A stretch of 64,000 bases of DNA from Magnaporthiopsis rhizophila (GCA_003049465.1 PYSS01000115.1:1-64000); one strand, 5' to 3'. Counted from the first letter of the stretch, positions 23,040-36,200 are shown. Program-made: numbers and translations. The notes: generated by a model from the letters alone, not told the origin.

Positions 23040-23720
23040 TCCCTTTTTTAAGCCAAATCCCTTTGGCCAAAACCTGCAATTCCTGCCCTTATTGATCGGT
23101 AAATATTTTTTTCTTTTATTTTACTTATTTTTTCCTATCCTAACAAAATGTTCGGTTGGGTGCAAAAAAAATTTTTTTTATACATTTTTCCACGGTTCGT
23201 TGTACCGATATTTTTAAATTATTTTTTTATCGGGCATCAAGATACTTTTTTGTTCCAACTGTAAATTTTGTGGTATTTTTGTCTGCTATACATTTCCCTT
23301 TAACTTTTTTTGTTATTTGGAATGTATTTGTTCCAATTAAATAAATTATAACGTTTTGGGTCCGTTTCGGGCCTAATTTTTCCACGCTGCTTTTTAGTTT
23401 TTTAAATTTCGGAACAAAATAAATTTGGTTTTTAACAAAATCCGTTATTTTAAAAATAAACGAAAGCGTTTGCACAAATAAAAAAAATCCTGGTATAAAA
23501 AATATGCTTGAATAATTTGTTATGATTTGGATAGTATTAAAAAATTGGAGCAGATTAAACGGAAAAAGGCCGAAAAGGCGGCTGCGCAAACCCCTGCTGT
23601 ATTTCCGGACCTACTGGTTTTTGGCTTTCCTTCTTTATTTTTTGGTTGGAATAGGCTTGGGATTAATCCAAATTTTGACCTGTTTGCCTTTTTTTAACCA
23701 AATAAATTAATAGGCTTTTA
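23040..23720 (+). pseudogene. Family B antisense Cys-rich/coiled-coil frame
   Basis: In the inverted B half this frame reads on the plus strand. Helical part with KKAEKAAAQT-like sequence near 23560-23590, preceded by the region homologous to the Cys-rich segment. The upstream GTAAATA (about 23098) and CCTAAC (about 23136) are in positions like those of family A. Stops interrupt it. Confidence 0.5.
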
Positions 23721-23879
23721 ACGATTTTCTCAGGTTATATAGCACAATAATAATATATTTTGATCCTTATCGAAAAATTCTGGGTTTAATTTCCAGTGCA
23801 ACCTTTAATATAACAGTGCTCCGCTATTGCAGCGGCGCACTATTGGATTAAATTTTTTTTTTTTTTTGCTAACCCCCTT

Positions 23880-25899
23880 ATAATTGCCCCTGCCGATATT
23901 TTTGTAAAGTTTTTTGGCAATTTACAAAATTCGTTTTTTTTTCCCACATATTATATTTGTATCCGTACCTTGCCCATTTAACCAAATACCACCGTTTATA
24001 GTAATGTACTTTATTATTAAGGATTTTTTTAATTTCCCATTTTTAGTTCGGGTCAATTTTTATTAATTCCGTGCTTTTCGATCCAGGTAGTGCTGGTTTT
24101 AGCAAAAAAATGTAAAAAATAGGATAAATTTTTATAATTAGCGGTAATTAAAACTTGTAATTAACTGGTAAAATCACTTTTTTAATCCTAAACAGTCCGA
24201 ATTTTTTGTGATCCAGTTTATTATTTGGCCGTTTTATTTTAATATTGCAGCACAAAAGATAAATATTATTCCTTTTTTTAAAAATCGGTCTTTTAAGCCT
24301 TTTTTTATTTGCCTGGGTGGATATATATTTCTGAAACTTTTTAAACTTTCCTTACAAATGCTTATATAATTTGGTTATTTTGATAACCTATATTTCTGTT
24401 ACTAAAGTATTTTTTTTTGTTTTAGGTTTTTTGTACACCGTAAATATAAACCTATAATTTGCAAAAAACGGAATTATTTTTGTACTTTTGTATACCGAAC
24501 TATTATAAACAAATTGGGCTATAAAAAATAATTATACCCAGTTAATTTGTTTATAATTAATATAATAATATAAATATTGTTTTATAGTTTGATTTGTTCG
24601 TTTTATTTATTTATCTGCTTCGGGATAATAGGTTATTAATAATATGTGTTTTGCTTCGAGTTTGGCCATTAAAACCCTCCAAAACTTGCTTATAAATAGC
24701 TTATTTCGATCCGTAATCAGTTTATCGGGTATTCCGTATTTCAAAATCACGTTTCTGATAAAAATATATATTAATTTTGTAATATTGTTGCTTTTTTTAT
24801 AAAATAAAAATAAAGCATATTTGATAAACCTATTTATTATTATTAAAATATTATTATACTAAATATTTATTAATGATTTTTTTGATTTGAAAAGTTTAAC
24901 CACAAAATCCATCGTAACTTTTTGCTATATTTTACTAAACGCTGGCAAGGGCTGAAATAATCCGTAAAATTTGTGCCTGCTGGCCTTATTTTTAACGCAG
25001 TTTTTGCAATCCTTTATTATTTCCCTAACTGTAATTCGGATTTTTTTAAACCCGTAATACTGCTGCAATTTTTTCCAGGTTTTGGTTATTCCCTGGTAAT
25101 TATAGGCTATTTGGCCGTAAATTTATTGGATTTTTTCAAAAATCCATTTTTTTTTAAAATACGGTTTTTACTAACGCTCGTTATGCTAAAACCAAAGATT
25201 TATTTGGTTTTTGTGCTAGGACCGTGTGCGTTTTTGGCAGTATTTTGTCCTCGTGATCCGGTTGGCGGCTCAAACCATTTATTTATCCGTTTTCCGAACC
25301 CTTTTTATACTTAATCCGTAAATTGTAATCCTAAAAAAACTAATTCCACCGGATTTATTATTTGTTTAGTATTTGGCAAATAATAAAATGCGCAAGGTTT
25401 TTATAATCCGTATAAATTATAACCTAATGGTTTGCCTGGCACAGGTATATCCTTCATTTTTTTAATATTTAAATAATAGCCATAAACTTTTTATCGTAAA
25501 TTAAATAATTTAATTCCGGTTTATTAAATTTATATAACAAAAAAGGACAGGGGTGCAATTTTCTGCTATTATCTTTTTAATTAAATTATACCCCGATCGC
25601 AAAATCCAATGTATCAATTTTAACCTTAAAAGGTTTATTTGGGTTTGGTAAAACTAATACTGGTTCCTATATTATAGCTTCCTTTAATAAATCAAAAACC
25701 TTTTATTTTTATATCCCCTAATAAAATTGGTGGTTATTTTTGGTAAAATTTATAAATAGAAAGGCTAATTTGTTAAAATCCCGGATAAATCGTCGATAAA
25801 AATTCAAAAAACCCAAAAAACCTTATATTTCCTTAGCATTGGTCGGTCTGGGCCATTTTTTTATAACCTGTACCTTTTTAGGTTCCATCCGTATTTAAC
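23880..25899 (-). pseudogene. B0 pol, 3' part (RNase H-integrase-chromodomain), inverted
   Basis: On the minus strand: chromodomain near 23900-24060 (YLVKWARYGYKYNMWEKK), integrase through about 24400-25100, then RNase H up to 25899, where E4 is inserted at TTAAC. Continues at 39152. Homology to family A is clear but the sequence is more diverged. Stops throughout. Confidence 0.8.
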
Positions 25900-26009
25900 T
25901 GTTACAAACGGTTCTCTGCTCCTAGGGTAGGGTACGCTAAAAAAGGTATTAAGCAGTATGGTTTTTATAAGGTTGCCTTGTGCTGGGGACTGGGATAGTA
26001 ACAAAGGTC
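25900..26009 (-). repeat. E4 3' LTR, outer piece
   Basis: First 110 bases (TGTTACAAAC outward end), cut by E3 at AGGTC 26005-26009. LTR resumes at 31975. Confidence 0.92.
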
Positions 26010-26465
26010 TGTTACGACCATATCTGGCAGGGGGCAGAAGGGCTGGGGCTAACCCCCAGCAGTACGCTTTACCCCGCAATTATGGGGAACCAAGGATTGC
26101 ATAATTAAGGTCAGGGTAAATAAAAGATCATATAACCAGATATTTACCTAAGCACAGTGATATATTTATTATAAATATAGCAGATATAACACGGTGATAT
26201 GTTCGTTATAAATATAGCAAATATAGCACAAATATGGTATAAAGATTTACGGGTATATAAAAAAAGATTTTCTTTTTATTAGATAGTTTTGACTGAGGTT
26301 TCGGTAATAGTTAACCTAAATTAGCTCCAAGGCACCCCTTTGGGCAAGCAATTAAAACCTTTGTTATTATTTCAGTTTCCAGCACAAAGTAACCTTGTGG
26401 AAACCATACTGCTTAATATTTTTCCTAGCATACCTTACCCTAAAAGCAGAAAACCGTTTGTAATA
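26010..26465 (+). repeat. E3 5' LTR (456 bp)
   Basis: TGTTACGACC start, TTTGTAATA end. Shares the GGGGAACCAAGG block with the E3 3' LTR. Confidence 0.92.
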
Positions 26466-26509
26466 TTTTAATTGATCCTGTTTAGTATTTACCGGAGGTA
26501 ATAAATAAT

Positions 26510-26835
26510 AATAATTATATCAATCGCAGGTAAGAAATCCGAGGGCGTTATTATTGCCGGCAAATTGTATAGCAATTTTTCAGCGGTTATGCAAACATTT
26601 ATTACGGAAATCGAAAAATTTAAAAAAGTTTAAGCCAAGCTTTATATTGCTGTTAAATTTTACAAATTTCCCTTGCCTGATAAGTATAATAGAAAAAAAA
26701 GCAAGATCAAAATGTTCCTGATCAAGTGCAAGGGGTATTTTTTGTTTTATTAAGACCATTTTTAGCGGGAAAAACAAAAAATTGCTTATACAGCCACGCG
26801 TTTGAATGGCAAGGTTAAGGATTGGTTCGAACCCA
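26510..26835 (+). pseudogene. E3 gag, 5' fragment
   Basis: Gag start, readable as GVIIAGKLYSN..., FPLPDKYNRKK and a degraded QKIAYTATRLNGKVKDWFEP, where it is cut at ACCCA (26831-26835) by a solo LTR. Continues at 27308. Confidence 0.86.
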
Positions 26836-27307
26836 TGTTACGACCACAGCTAACAGGGGACAGAAGGGCTGGGGTTAACCCCCAGTGGTACGCCTTTACC
26901 CCGCAGTCATGAAGGCTGGGGGGCCGAATGACTGAGGCCAAGCTGGAAAGAGTCACGTAACCCAGCTTACCTAAATAATAGGTGCTATGTTTATTATAAA
27001 CATAACAGATATAGCATGCCAAAACAAAATGCTATATTTGCTATAAACATAGCAAGTATAGCACAAAAAAGGCACGGAAAGATCACAGGTATATAAGGCA
27101 AAAAGTTTCCCCTTTTGTGTTAAATAATTCTTGACTAAGGCCTCGGTATCAATCAACCTAAATTAGCTCCAAGGCAACCCCTTGGGCAAATAATCAAAAC
27201 CTTTATTACTACTCCAGTTCCCCAGCACAAGCGACCTTGTGAAAATCATACTGCTCAGCACCTCTCCTAGCATACCCTACCCTAAGAGCAGAGAACCGTT
27301 TGTAACA
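26836..27307 (+). repeat. Solo LTR, family A (472 bp), deepest insertion
   Basis: TGTTACGACC...TTTGTAACA flanked by ACCCA (26831-26835; 27308-27312). Its intact TG/CA ends and high retained C content make it one of the least bleached family A LTRs here. Length and the block GGGGGGCCGAATGACTGAGG assign it to the E2 subtype. It splits the E3 gag. Confidence 0.95.
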
Positions 27308-27900
27308 ACCCATTTGGTTCGATTATTTAAAGGGGCACGATAAATTTAAAAAGGAAATCAAGCTGGTGTTTGCCAATTTCGAAAAATTCGAAAAAAAGGT
27401 TACCAAAATTTTTGGATAGGTTAATAAAAAATAGGTAACCGAAAGGAAATTGCTTTAGCTCCGGCAAAAAGGCCCCGCATTAATTTATATTTTCGAGTTC
27501 CAGCGGCTGGTTAACAAATTTAACTGAACGAAAAATATTAAAATAATCCAGCTTTACCAAAAGCTAAGGAATAATATAAAAAATAAATTATTCAAGCAGG
27601 AATAATTTAAAAATTTTATTAATTATATTATTATAGCCGTTTATATTAGTGATAAACTGTACAAATAATGCTTTGAAAAAAAAGCCCAGCAAATTAAGCT
27701 AATAGCGCAAAATAATAAAACTAACCAAAAAAAGGCAAAGTAATAATAATCCACGGTTTACGGTATATATTTTGGATTTATAAATTTTAGCACTGGAGTT
27801 ATACACCAGTAAAAAAAACAAAAATATGTTAGATTTAAAAATCCAAAAAACGGAAAATATTTCAAATGCAGAAAAGAAGGATATATTAAAAAAAATTAAA
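27308..27900 (+). pseudogene. E3 gag, 3' fragment
   Basis: Resumes PIWFDYLKGHDKFKKEIKLV after the solo LTR and runs to a zinc-knuckle relic (FKCRKEGYIKKN) at about 27860-27895, where the internal deletion joins pol. The first Cys of the knuckle is TTC/Phe here. Confidence 0.85.
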
Positions 27901-30842
27901 TGCCAAAAAGGATAACTGTAATAACAGCAGAATATGGCAATCAGCCCTAACAAATTGCACTAACCAAAGCGCTAATAAATACGGATGCAAACGGGCCCGA
28001 TAAGCAGAAAATTATTAAGGATGGATTTAAAAACGTTTTTAAAAAATATTATAAATACTGAAAATTGTTCCAGAAAAATTTGAAAATAATATTACCAAAA
28101 TATGAACCATTTAATTACAAAATTAAGCTTAAACCGGAAATACAGCTTAAATACCAAAAACTATATCGATTAAACCCTTGGCAAAAAAAGCTGCTATAAA
28201 AATAATTAAAGGAAAAAATTAAAAAAGGATTTACTAAACCTTTTAATTTTCCTGTGGGATATGGAATTTTATTTATTCCCAAAAAAAATAGGAAGGAACG
28301 GATATATATCGATTACCGTTCGTTAAATCAAAAAATAATAAAAGATCGGTACCTTTTACTTTTGATTGATAAGCTTAAAAATAAGCTTGAAAAAAGTTGG
28401 TGGTTTACAGCCCTAAATTTATACAAAGCTTATAGCTTGCTAAAAATTAAAAAGGGTAACGAATAAAAAACTGCTTTTTAAACCAAATTTAGGATTTTTG
28501 AATTATTAGTAATAATTTTCGGATTTATTAATATACCAGCCATATTTCAGCAAATAATTAACCATATATTACAAAAATACCTCGATATTTTTGCCCTTAT
28601 ATACCTGAATAATATTTTGATTTTTTCAAATATATTAAAAAAGCATAAATAATACGTGCATAAAATATTACAAAAATTGCAGGATACAAAGCTTTTGGTT
28701 AATCCGGATAAATATATATGGCATTTTTTAAAAATAATTTTTCTCAAATTTGTTATTAAATAAGGGAAAATTCGAATGGAACCCAAAAAGGTACAGGCGG
28801 TAAAAAATTGGCCTATATTTATTACGGTTAAAAAAATATAAAGTTTTTTGGGGTTTTTAAATTTTTACCGAAAATTTATCCGAAATTTTAGCAAAAAGGT
28901 TATATTATTTACGGATTTTACCAAAATAACACCCAATTTTATTGGGGAATATAAAAATAAATAATCTTCGATTTGCTAAAAAAAGCTATTATTCAAACAC
29001 CGGTATTAATAATGCCAAACCCAAAAAAACCCTTTAAAGTTAAAATTAATATATCGGATTTTGCTATCGAAAAACAGCTAAAATAATAAAACGATCAAAA
29101 AAAGCTTTATTTTTGCGCATTTTTTTTGCAAAAATTAAATAAATCTAAGCTGAATTATCAAATTTATAATAAAAAACTTTTTGCTATTATCAAAATTTTG
29201 GAAAAATAAAAGGTATATTTGTGCAAAACTAACCACCAAATTATAATATATACCAATTACAAAAACCTGTCACAATTTATTATTAGCTAAACACTAAATA
29301 AAAAATAAATCCGGTAAAGCCAATTTTTTTAAAATTATAACCTTTGAATTAAGGTTAAAAAAGGGTTAAAAAATGGCCAAACAAATATATTAAACTGTTA
29401 ATTAAATTATCAGATGGATATATTACCAGAAATATGCATAATTTTGGCCAAAAAATTAAACAGATCCCTAATTTCGGTACAGCAAACATTGGCCAAAATA
29501 ACCCAATAAAAAAATTAAACCCCAAAAAAAATCTAGCAAATTTATAACCAAATGGCTAATAAATACCAAAAGGTTGCTAAAACCTGAAAAAAGCTTCGGT
29601 AGCACCACAGATTTATAAAAATATATACCAAAATACAAAATATAATTAAGAATTATAAAAATTGTGCAAAAAATAAAACTAACAGGTATAAATTTTATAA
29701 ATTATTATAACCTTTGCCAATATTTAACAAAATATAGCAAAAAATTACGGCAAATTTTGTTATAAAACTATCCAAATTAAAAAAATCCTTTATAAATGTC
29801 CAGTATAATAATATTATAATAATGGTCGATTAATTTACCAAATATGCCATATACCTACCGTTTAAAAAAAATGCAAAGGTTATAAACCTAATTTATATTT
29901 TTATCCAAAATATCATTGCAAAATATAAAACGCTAAATTGTATAATTTTAAACCGGAACAAATTATTTAATAGCAAATTTTGGAAATAACTTATAACAAG
30001 CCTAGGTATAAAATATGCCTTTTTCACAACTTATTATTTTTAAACAAATAAATAAACAAAACAAACAAACCAAACTATAAAATAATATTTATATTATTTT
30101 ATTAATTATAAATAAAATAACTGGGTATAATTATTTTTTATGGCTTAATTTGCAAATAATAATTTAATATATAAAAATATAAAAATTATACCGTTTTATA
30201 CAAATTATAAATATATATTTATAATATATAAAAAACTTAAAGTAAAATTATATACCCTAATAATAAAAATACAGGTAAAAACATTTATCAAACTGCATAA
30301 AAACCTTTAAGCAAAGCTAAAAAAATTGCAACAGCGCATATTTATATAAGCTAATAAAAAAAAATAAAAAAACCAACCTTTAAGGAAAAAAATAATATTT
30401 ATTTTTTTCGATACAATATTAAAACAAAACGATTAAATAACAAATTAAACTATAAAAAATTAAAACCGTTCAAAATTAAAAAAAAAAATTTCGATATTAA
30501 TTATAAATTTCAATTGTTACCAATTATGCACAACTATCCGATTTTTTATATCGATTTGCTCAAATTAGTACCACCAGGGTTTAAAAATAACAAGTTAATA
30601 AAAATCGACCCAAAATAAAAGTACAAAATTAAAAAAATTTTGAACAAAAAAATTATTAACGGAACCAAATATTATTTGGTTAAATGGGCAAGGTACAGAA
30701 TCGAAAAAAGCATTTGGGAAAAAAAAATAAACCTAAAAAGTGCACCAAAAGCTTTTAAAAAGTACCGGCGAAAAGTTTTTAAAAAAAAGTTAATATCAGT
30801 CCCAAAATTTGGATTTTGGCTTGGAATACCCGTACCAAAATA
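27900..30842 (+). pseudogene. E3 pol remnant
   Basis: Begins in the region after the protease because of the deletion. RT 28254-28900 has readable FIPKKNRKERIYIDYRSLNQ and active site Y-L-N-N at 28612-28623. Integrase is near 29700-30060. The chromodomain at 30640-30800 is the best preserved here: INGTKYYLVKWARYRIEKSI with WE following, then NLKSAPKAFKKYRRK. Confidence 0.9.
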
Positions 30843-30849
30843 ATTTACC

Positions 30850-31480
30850 TGATTAAAACAAAACCAATAAATTAAAATTAGGGCCAACCCTGTGATCGGC
30901 CCAGTTTGGAAATAACGAAGGAAAATCGGAAACCAGCAAATTTGGGGGCACAATAAGGGCCTATATAGCTGCCTTTTTGGCTTTTTTTTGCTTAACCCGC
31001 TCCAGTTTTTTAATGCTGCTAATTTTACGGCGGATTGCACAGGTTAATTTTTTATATTATTATTTTTTTTGCTTGCAAAAATGCTCGATTTTTGCGTTTA
31101 TCGACCAACGTTTTTTTTTTGCAGCTTTTAGCTTTTTTTTCACCCGGGCGTGCTGGGTGCTATAAATAAAAAAATGTTTGGGTAACAGGCCCAAAACATT
31201 ACAATAAAAGCGACCAAAACAAATGCACCGTTCACAGCACGATCAATTACAAAAGGATACATTGCACTAAATAAAGCCGTCGGCCTTATAATTGGAACAA
31301 AAAGGTATAATAACGGGGGATAAAATAATAAAAGCAAAAAGGTTATCCTAACGAACAATTAAAAATACCGGTTTATATTTTTGCACCTGGCCAAATATTT
31401 TGTTAAAAAAAAAGGAACGGGAAATAATAAGGAAAAAAAATATTTATTATTAACAAAAAAAACGGGGTTACAGGTATGGC
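30850..31480 (-). pseudogene. E3 antisense Cys-rich/coiled-coil frame
   Basis: Minus-strand counterpart: C-terminal KAKKAAI-like segment near 30970, helical part about 31010-31140, Cys-rich part 31150-31300. RIP-stopped. Confidence 0.55.
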
Positions 31481-31512
31481 CAAAAAGATTTGGCCTAAAA
31501 AAAGAAACCTAA

Positions 31513-31969
31513 TATTATAACCATATCTGGTAAAAGGCAGAAAGGCTAGGGCTAACCCCTAGCAGTACGCTTTTATCCCGCAATTATGGGGAACCAAAGG
31601 TCGCATGATTAAAACCAGGGTAAACAAAAAATTACATAACCAAATATTTATTTAAGCATAATAATATGTTTGTTATAAACATAACAAACATAGCATAGTA
31701 ATATATTCGTTATAAATATAACAAATATAACACAAACATAGTATAAAAATTTACGGGTATATAAAAAAGGGTTTTTTTTTTGTTAAATAGTTTTGATTAA
31801 GGCTTCGGTATTAGTTAACTTAAATTAGCTCCAAAGCACCCCCTTGGGCAAGCAATCGAGATTTTTATTATTACTTTAGTTTTTAGCACAAGGCAACCTT
31901 ATGGAAACCATACTGCTTAATACCTCTCCTAGCGTACCCTACCCTAGAAGCAGAGAACTGTTTGCAATA
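31513..31969 (+). repeat. E3 3' LTR (457 bp)
   Basis: TATTATAACC start, TTTGCAATA end, followed by AGGTC. Confidence 0.92.
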
Positions 31970-31974
31970 AGGTC

Positions 31975-32321
31975 TCGATTACTTGCCCAAAGGGGTGCTT
32001 TGGAGCTAATTTAGGTTAACTAATGCCAAAACCTTAGTTAAAATTATTTAACACAGTAAAAAACCCTTTTTTATATACCCGTAAATTTTTATACCATATT
32101 TGTGCTATATTTATTATACTTATAACAAATATATCACCGTGCTATATTTATTATATTTATAACAAATATATTATTATATTTAGGTAAATGTTTAATTATG
32201 TGATTTTTTGCTTATCCTGATTTTAGTTATGCGATTTTTGGTTTTTTATAATTGCGGGGTAAAAGCGTATTATTGGGGTTAGCCCTAGCCCTTTTGTTTC
32301 CTGCCAGTTATGATTGTAATA
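31975..32321 (-). repeat. E4 3' LTR, inner piece
   Basis: Continues from 26009 after the second AGGTC (31970-31974) and ends ATTGTAATA. Total LTR 457 bp, matching 38690-39146 in length and in the AAAAACCAAA block. Confidence 0.92.
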
Positions 32322-32339
32322 TCAGGTTTCCCCTTTTAG

Positions 32340-32990
32340 GCCAAATCCTTTTGGTTATATCTGCAGCCCTATCCTTTTTATTAGTGGTAAGTACTTTTTT
32401 TTTCACCATTTCCCGTTCCTTTTTTTTTAACAAAATATTTGGTTAGGTGCAAAAGCATAAACCAGCATTTTTAACCGTTCATCGGAATAATTTTTTTGCT
32501 TTTATTATTTTATTTCCCATTATTATGCTTTTTTGTTTTAATTATAAGGCTAATGGCCTTATTTAGTGCAATGCATCCTTTTGCAATTAATTGCGCTATA
32601 AACGGTGCGTTTGTTTTGGTTATTTTTATTATAATGTTTTGGGCCCGTTACCTAAGCACCTTTTTATTTATAACACCCAGCACGCCCGGGTAAAAAAGGA
32701 GCTAAAAACCGCAAAAGAAAAATATTGGTCGATAAATGCAAAAATCGAGCGTTTTTGCAAATAAAAAAAACAGTAATATAAAAAGCTGATCCGTGCAATC
32801 CGCTGCGGGATTAGTAGCGTTAAGGAACTGGAGCGGGTTAAATAAAAAAAAGGCCGAAAAGGCGGCTATATAAGCCCCTATTGTGCCCCCAAATTTGCTG
32901 GTTTCCAACTTTTCTCCGTTATTTCCGAACTGGGCCAATTATAAGGTTAACCCTAATTTTAATCTATTAGCCTTATTTTAATCAGATAAA
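32340..32990 (+). pseudogene. E4 antisense Cys-rich/coiled-coil frame
   Basis: Plus-strand frame opposite to E4 pol. Near 32560-32690 it reads QCNASFCNQLRYKRCVCFG-like (with one TAG/TAA) then NVLGPLPKHLFIYNTQHARV; it continues KKELKTAKEKYWSINAKIER, KLIRAIRCGISSVKELER and KKAEKAA up to about 32880. GTAAGT at about 32387 and AACAAAATA downstream resemble splice signals. The whole frame needs only a few RIP-type reversions. Function unknown. Confidence 0.65.
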
Positions 32991-32999
32991 TTATTTTGG

Positions 33000-35900
33000 T
33001 ACGGGTATTTCGAGCCAAAATCCAAATTTTGGCACTGGTGTTAATTTTTTTCCAAAAACCTTTTGCCGGTACTTTTTAAAAGTTTTTGGCGCACCCTTTA
33101 AATTTGTTTTTTTTTCCCAAATATTTTTCTCGATTTTATACCCTGCCTATTTAACTAAATAATATTTGGTTCCGTTAATAATATTTTTATCCAAAAAATT
33201 TTTAATTTTATACTTTTATTTTGGGTTAATTTTTATTAATTTATTATTTTTAAACCTTAATAATACTAGTTTAAACAAATTAATATAAAAAACCGGATAA
33301 TTATATATAATTGGTAACAATTAAAATTCGTAATTAATATCGGAAACCTTTTTTAAAATTTTAAACAGTTCTAATTTTTTATAATTTAGCTTATTATTTG
33401 GTTGTTTTATTTTAATATTGTATCGAAAAAGATAAATGTTATTCCCTTTTTTAAAGGTTAGTTTTTCGATTTTTTCCTTATTAATCTGTATAAATATGCG
33501 CTGTTACAATTCTTTTAATTTTACCTGGAGGTTTTTGTATAGTTTGGTAAATTCCTTTATTTGTATTTCTGCTGCTAAGGTATATAATCCTGCTTTAGGT
33601 TTTTTATATACCGTAAATATATATTTATAATTTGCATAAAATAGCATAATTCCTGTACTTTTATATACTGAACTGTTATATACAAATTAAGCTATAAAAA
33701 ATAATTATACCCAGTTATTTTATTTATAATTAACAAAATAACGTAAATATTATTCCATAATTTGATTTATTTGTTCCGTTTGCTTATTTGTTTAAAAATA
33801 ATAAATTATAAAAAAGGCATGTTCCGCGCTTAAATTTGTTATAAGCTATTTCCAAAATTTGCTATTAAATAATTTATTTCGGTTTAAAATTATGCAATCC
33901 GGTATTCCGTATTTTATAATTATATTCCGGATAAAAATATAAGCTAAATTTATAATTTTTGCATTTTTTTTAAACGGCAGGTATATAATATATTTGGTAA
34001 ATTGGTCGATTATTATTATAATACTATTATATTGGATATTTGTAAGGGGTTTTTTTAATTTGGATAGCCCCGTAACAAAATCCGCTGTAACTTTTTGCTA
34101 TACTTTACTAAATACTGGCAAAAATTGCAATAATCCATAAAATTTATACCTGTTAATTTTGTTTTTTGCACAATTTTTGCAATCCTTAATTGCATTTTGT
34201 ATTTTGGCATAAATTTTTATAAACCTATGGTATTATTAAAGCTTTTTCCAAATTTTAATAATCCCCTGGTATCCGTTAGCTATTTAGCTATAAATTTGCT
34301 GGATTTTTTCTGGGGTTTAACTTTTTTGCCGGGTTATTTTGGCCAATGCCCATTATACCGGGATTAGGGATTTGTTTGGTTTTTTGGCCAAAACTGTGTG
34401 TATTTTTGGTGGTATATTTATCTAATAATTTAATTAATAGTTTAAAATATTCGCTCGGCCATTTTTAACCCTTTTTTAACCTTAATTCGGAGGTTATAAT
34501 TTTAAAAAAACTGGTTTTATCGGATTTATCTTTTATTTAGCGTTTGGTTAATAGTAAATTGTAACAGGTTTTTATGGTTAGTGTATACCATAATTTAGTA
34601 ATTGGCTTTGCACAAATACACCTTTTATTCCTCCAAAGCTTTAATAATAGCAAAAAGCTTTTTATCGTGGATTTGGTAATTTAGCTTAGGTTTATTTAAT
34701 TTTTGCAAAAAAAATGCACAAAAATGCAGCCTTTTTTGGTTATTTTACTATTTTAGCTGCCTTTTAATAGCAAAATCCGATATATCAATTTTAACCTTAA
34801 AAGGTTTTTCTGAATTTGGCATTATTAGTACCGGTATTTGGATAATAGCTTTTTTTAGCAACTTAAAAGCTATTTATTTTTGTGGTCCCCAATAAAATTG
34901 GGTGTTATTTTTGGTAAAATTTATAAATAATATAACCTTTTTGTTAAAATTTCGGATAAATTTTCGGTAAAAGTTTAAAAATCCTAAAAATTTTTATATT
35001 TTTTTAACTGTGGTAAATATAAGCCAGTTTTTTACTGCCTGTACCTTTTTGGGTTTTATCCGAACTTTTTTTTATTTGATAATAAACCCGAGGAAAATTA
35101 CTTTTAGGGAATGCTATATATATTTATCCGGGTTAACCAAAAGTTTTGCATTTTGTAATTTTTGCAATATTTTGTGCACATATTATTTGTATTTTTCCAA
35201 TATTTTTGAAAAAATAAAAATATTATTCAGATATACAAAAATAAAAATATCGAGATATTTTTATAATATATGGTTAATTATTTGTTGGAATATAACTAGT
35301 GCATTGGTAAATTTAAAAATTATTATTAATAATTTAAAAATTTTAAGCTTGGTTTGAAAAGCGGTTTTTTATTTATTACTTTTTTTAATCCTTAACAGGC
35401 CATAAATTTTGCATAAATTTAAGGTTATAAACCACCAATTTTTCCCGAGCCTATTTTTAAGTTTGTTAATTAGGGATAAAGGATATCGATCTTTTATTAT
35501 TTTCTAATTTAACAAATAATAATCGATATATATTTGTTTCTTTCTGTTTTTTTTAAAAATAAACAAAATTCCATATCCCATAAAAAAGTTAAAAGATTTC
35601 GTAAATCCTTTCCTAATTTTTTTTTTTAGCTATTTTTGTAACAATTTTTTTTGCCAAGGATTTAATCGATACAGTTTTTGGTATTTAAATTATGCTTCCG
35701 GTTTAAATTTAATTTTGTAATCAAATAATCCATATTTTGGTAATACCGTTTCCAAATCCTTTTAAAATAACCTTCAGTATTTGTGGTATTTTTTAGGAAC
35801 ATTTTTAAATTTATCCTTAATAATTTCCTATTTATTGGGCCTGTTTATATCTGTATTTATTAATATTTCGGTTAGTGCAATTTGTTAGGGCTGATTGCTA

Positions 35901-36200
35901 TATTTTGCTATTATTACGGTTATCCTTTTTGGCATCCGATTTTTATTATCCGGGGCCCGTAATTATTGGGCTTTTTTATTGGTTAATAATAATTTTTTTT
36001 ATTAAATTTGTTTAATAATCCAATTTATTAAAAAATTGTACTTTTTAAATTATAAAAGGCCTAAAATTAGGTTTTTTCCTTTTATATTTATAATATTCAG
36101 GGTTATTTTTTCCAAATTTTTCCCAAAAATTAAAATTTAAATTAATTAATTTTAGTATTAATTTTTCTTTCATTAAATATAACTGGCTCTTATTTTATTA
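33000..36200 (-). pseudogene. E4 pol remnant
   Basis: Minus strand: chromodomain about 33080-33200, integrase about 33800-34080, RNase H, RT about 34900-35600 with active site Y-L-N-N at 35233-35222, and protease near 36050-36150. Same order and length as E1 and E2. Confidence 0.87.

Larger units (their letters stand above)
26010..31969 (+). mobile_element. E3: family A chromovirus with internal deletion
   Basis: LTRs 26010-26465 and 31513-31969; target duplication AGGTC (26005-26009; 31970-31974) inside the E4 3' LTR. Without the nested solo LTR it is about 5.48 kb, about 1.75 kb shorter than E2. The missing part is the gag-protease spacer and protease, joined at about 27900. Chromodomain and antisense frame are present. 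Confidence 0.93.
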
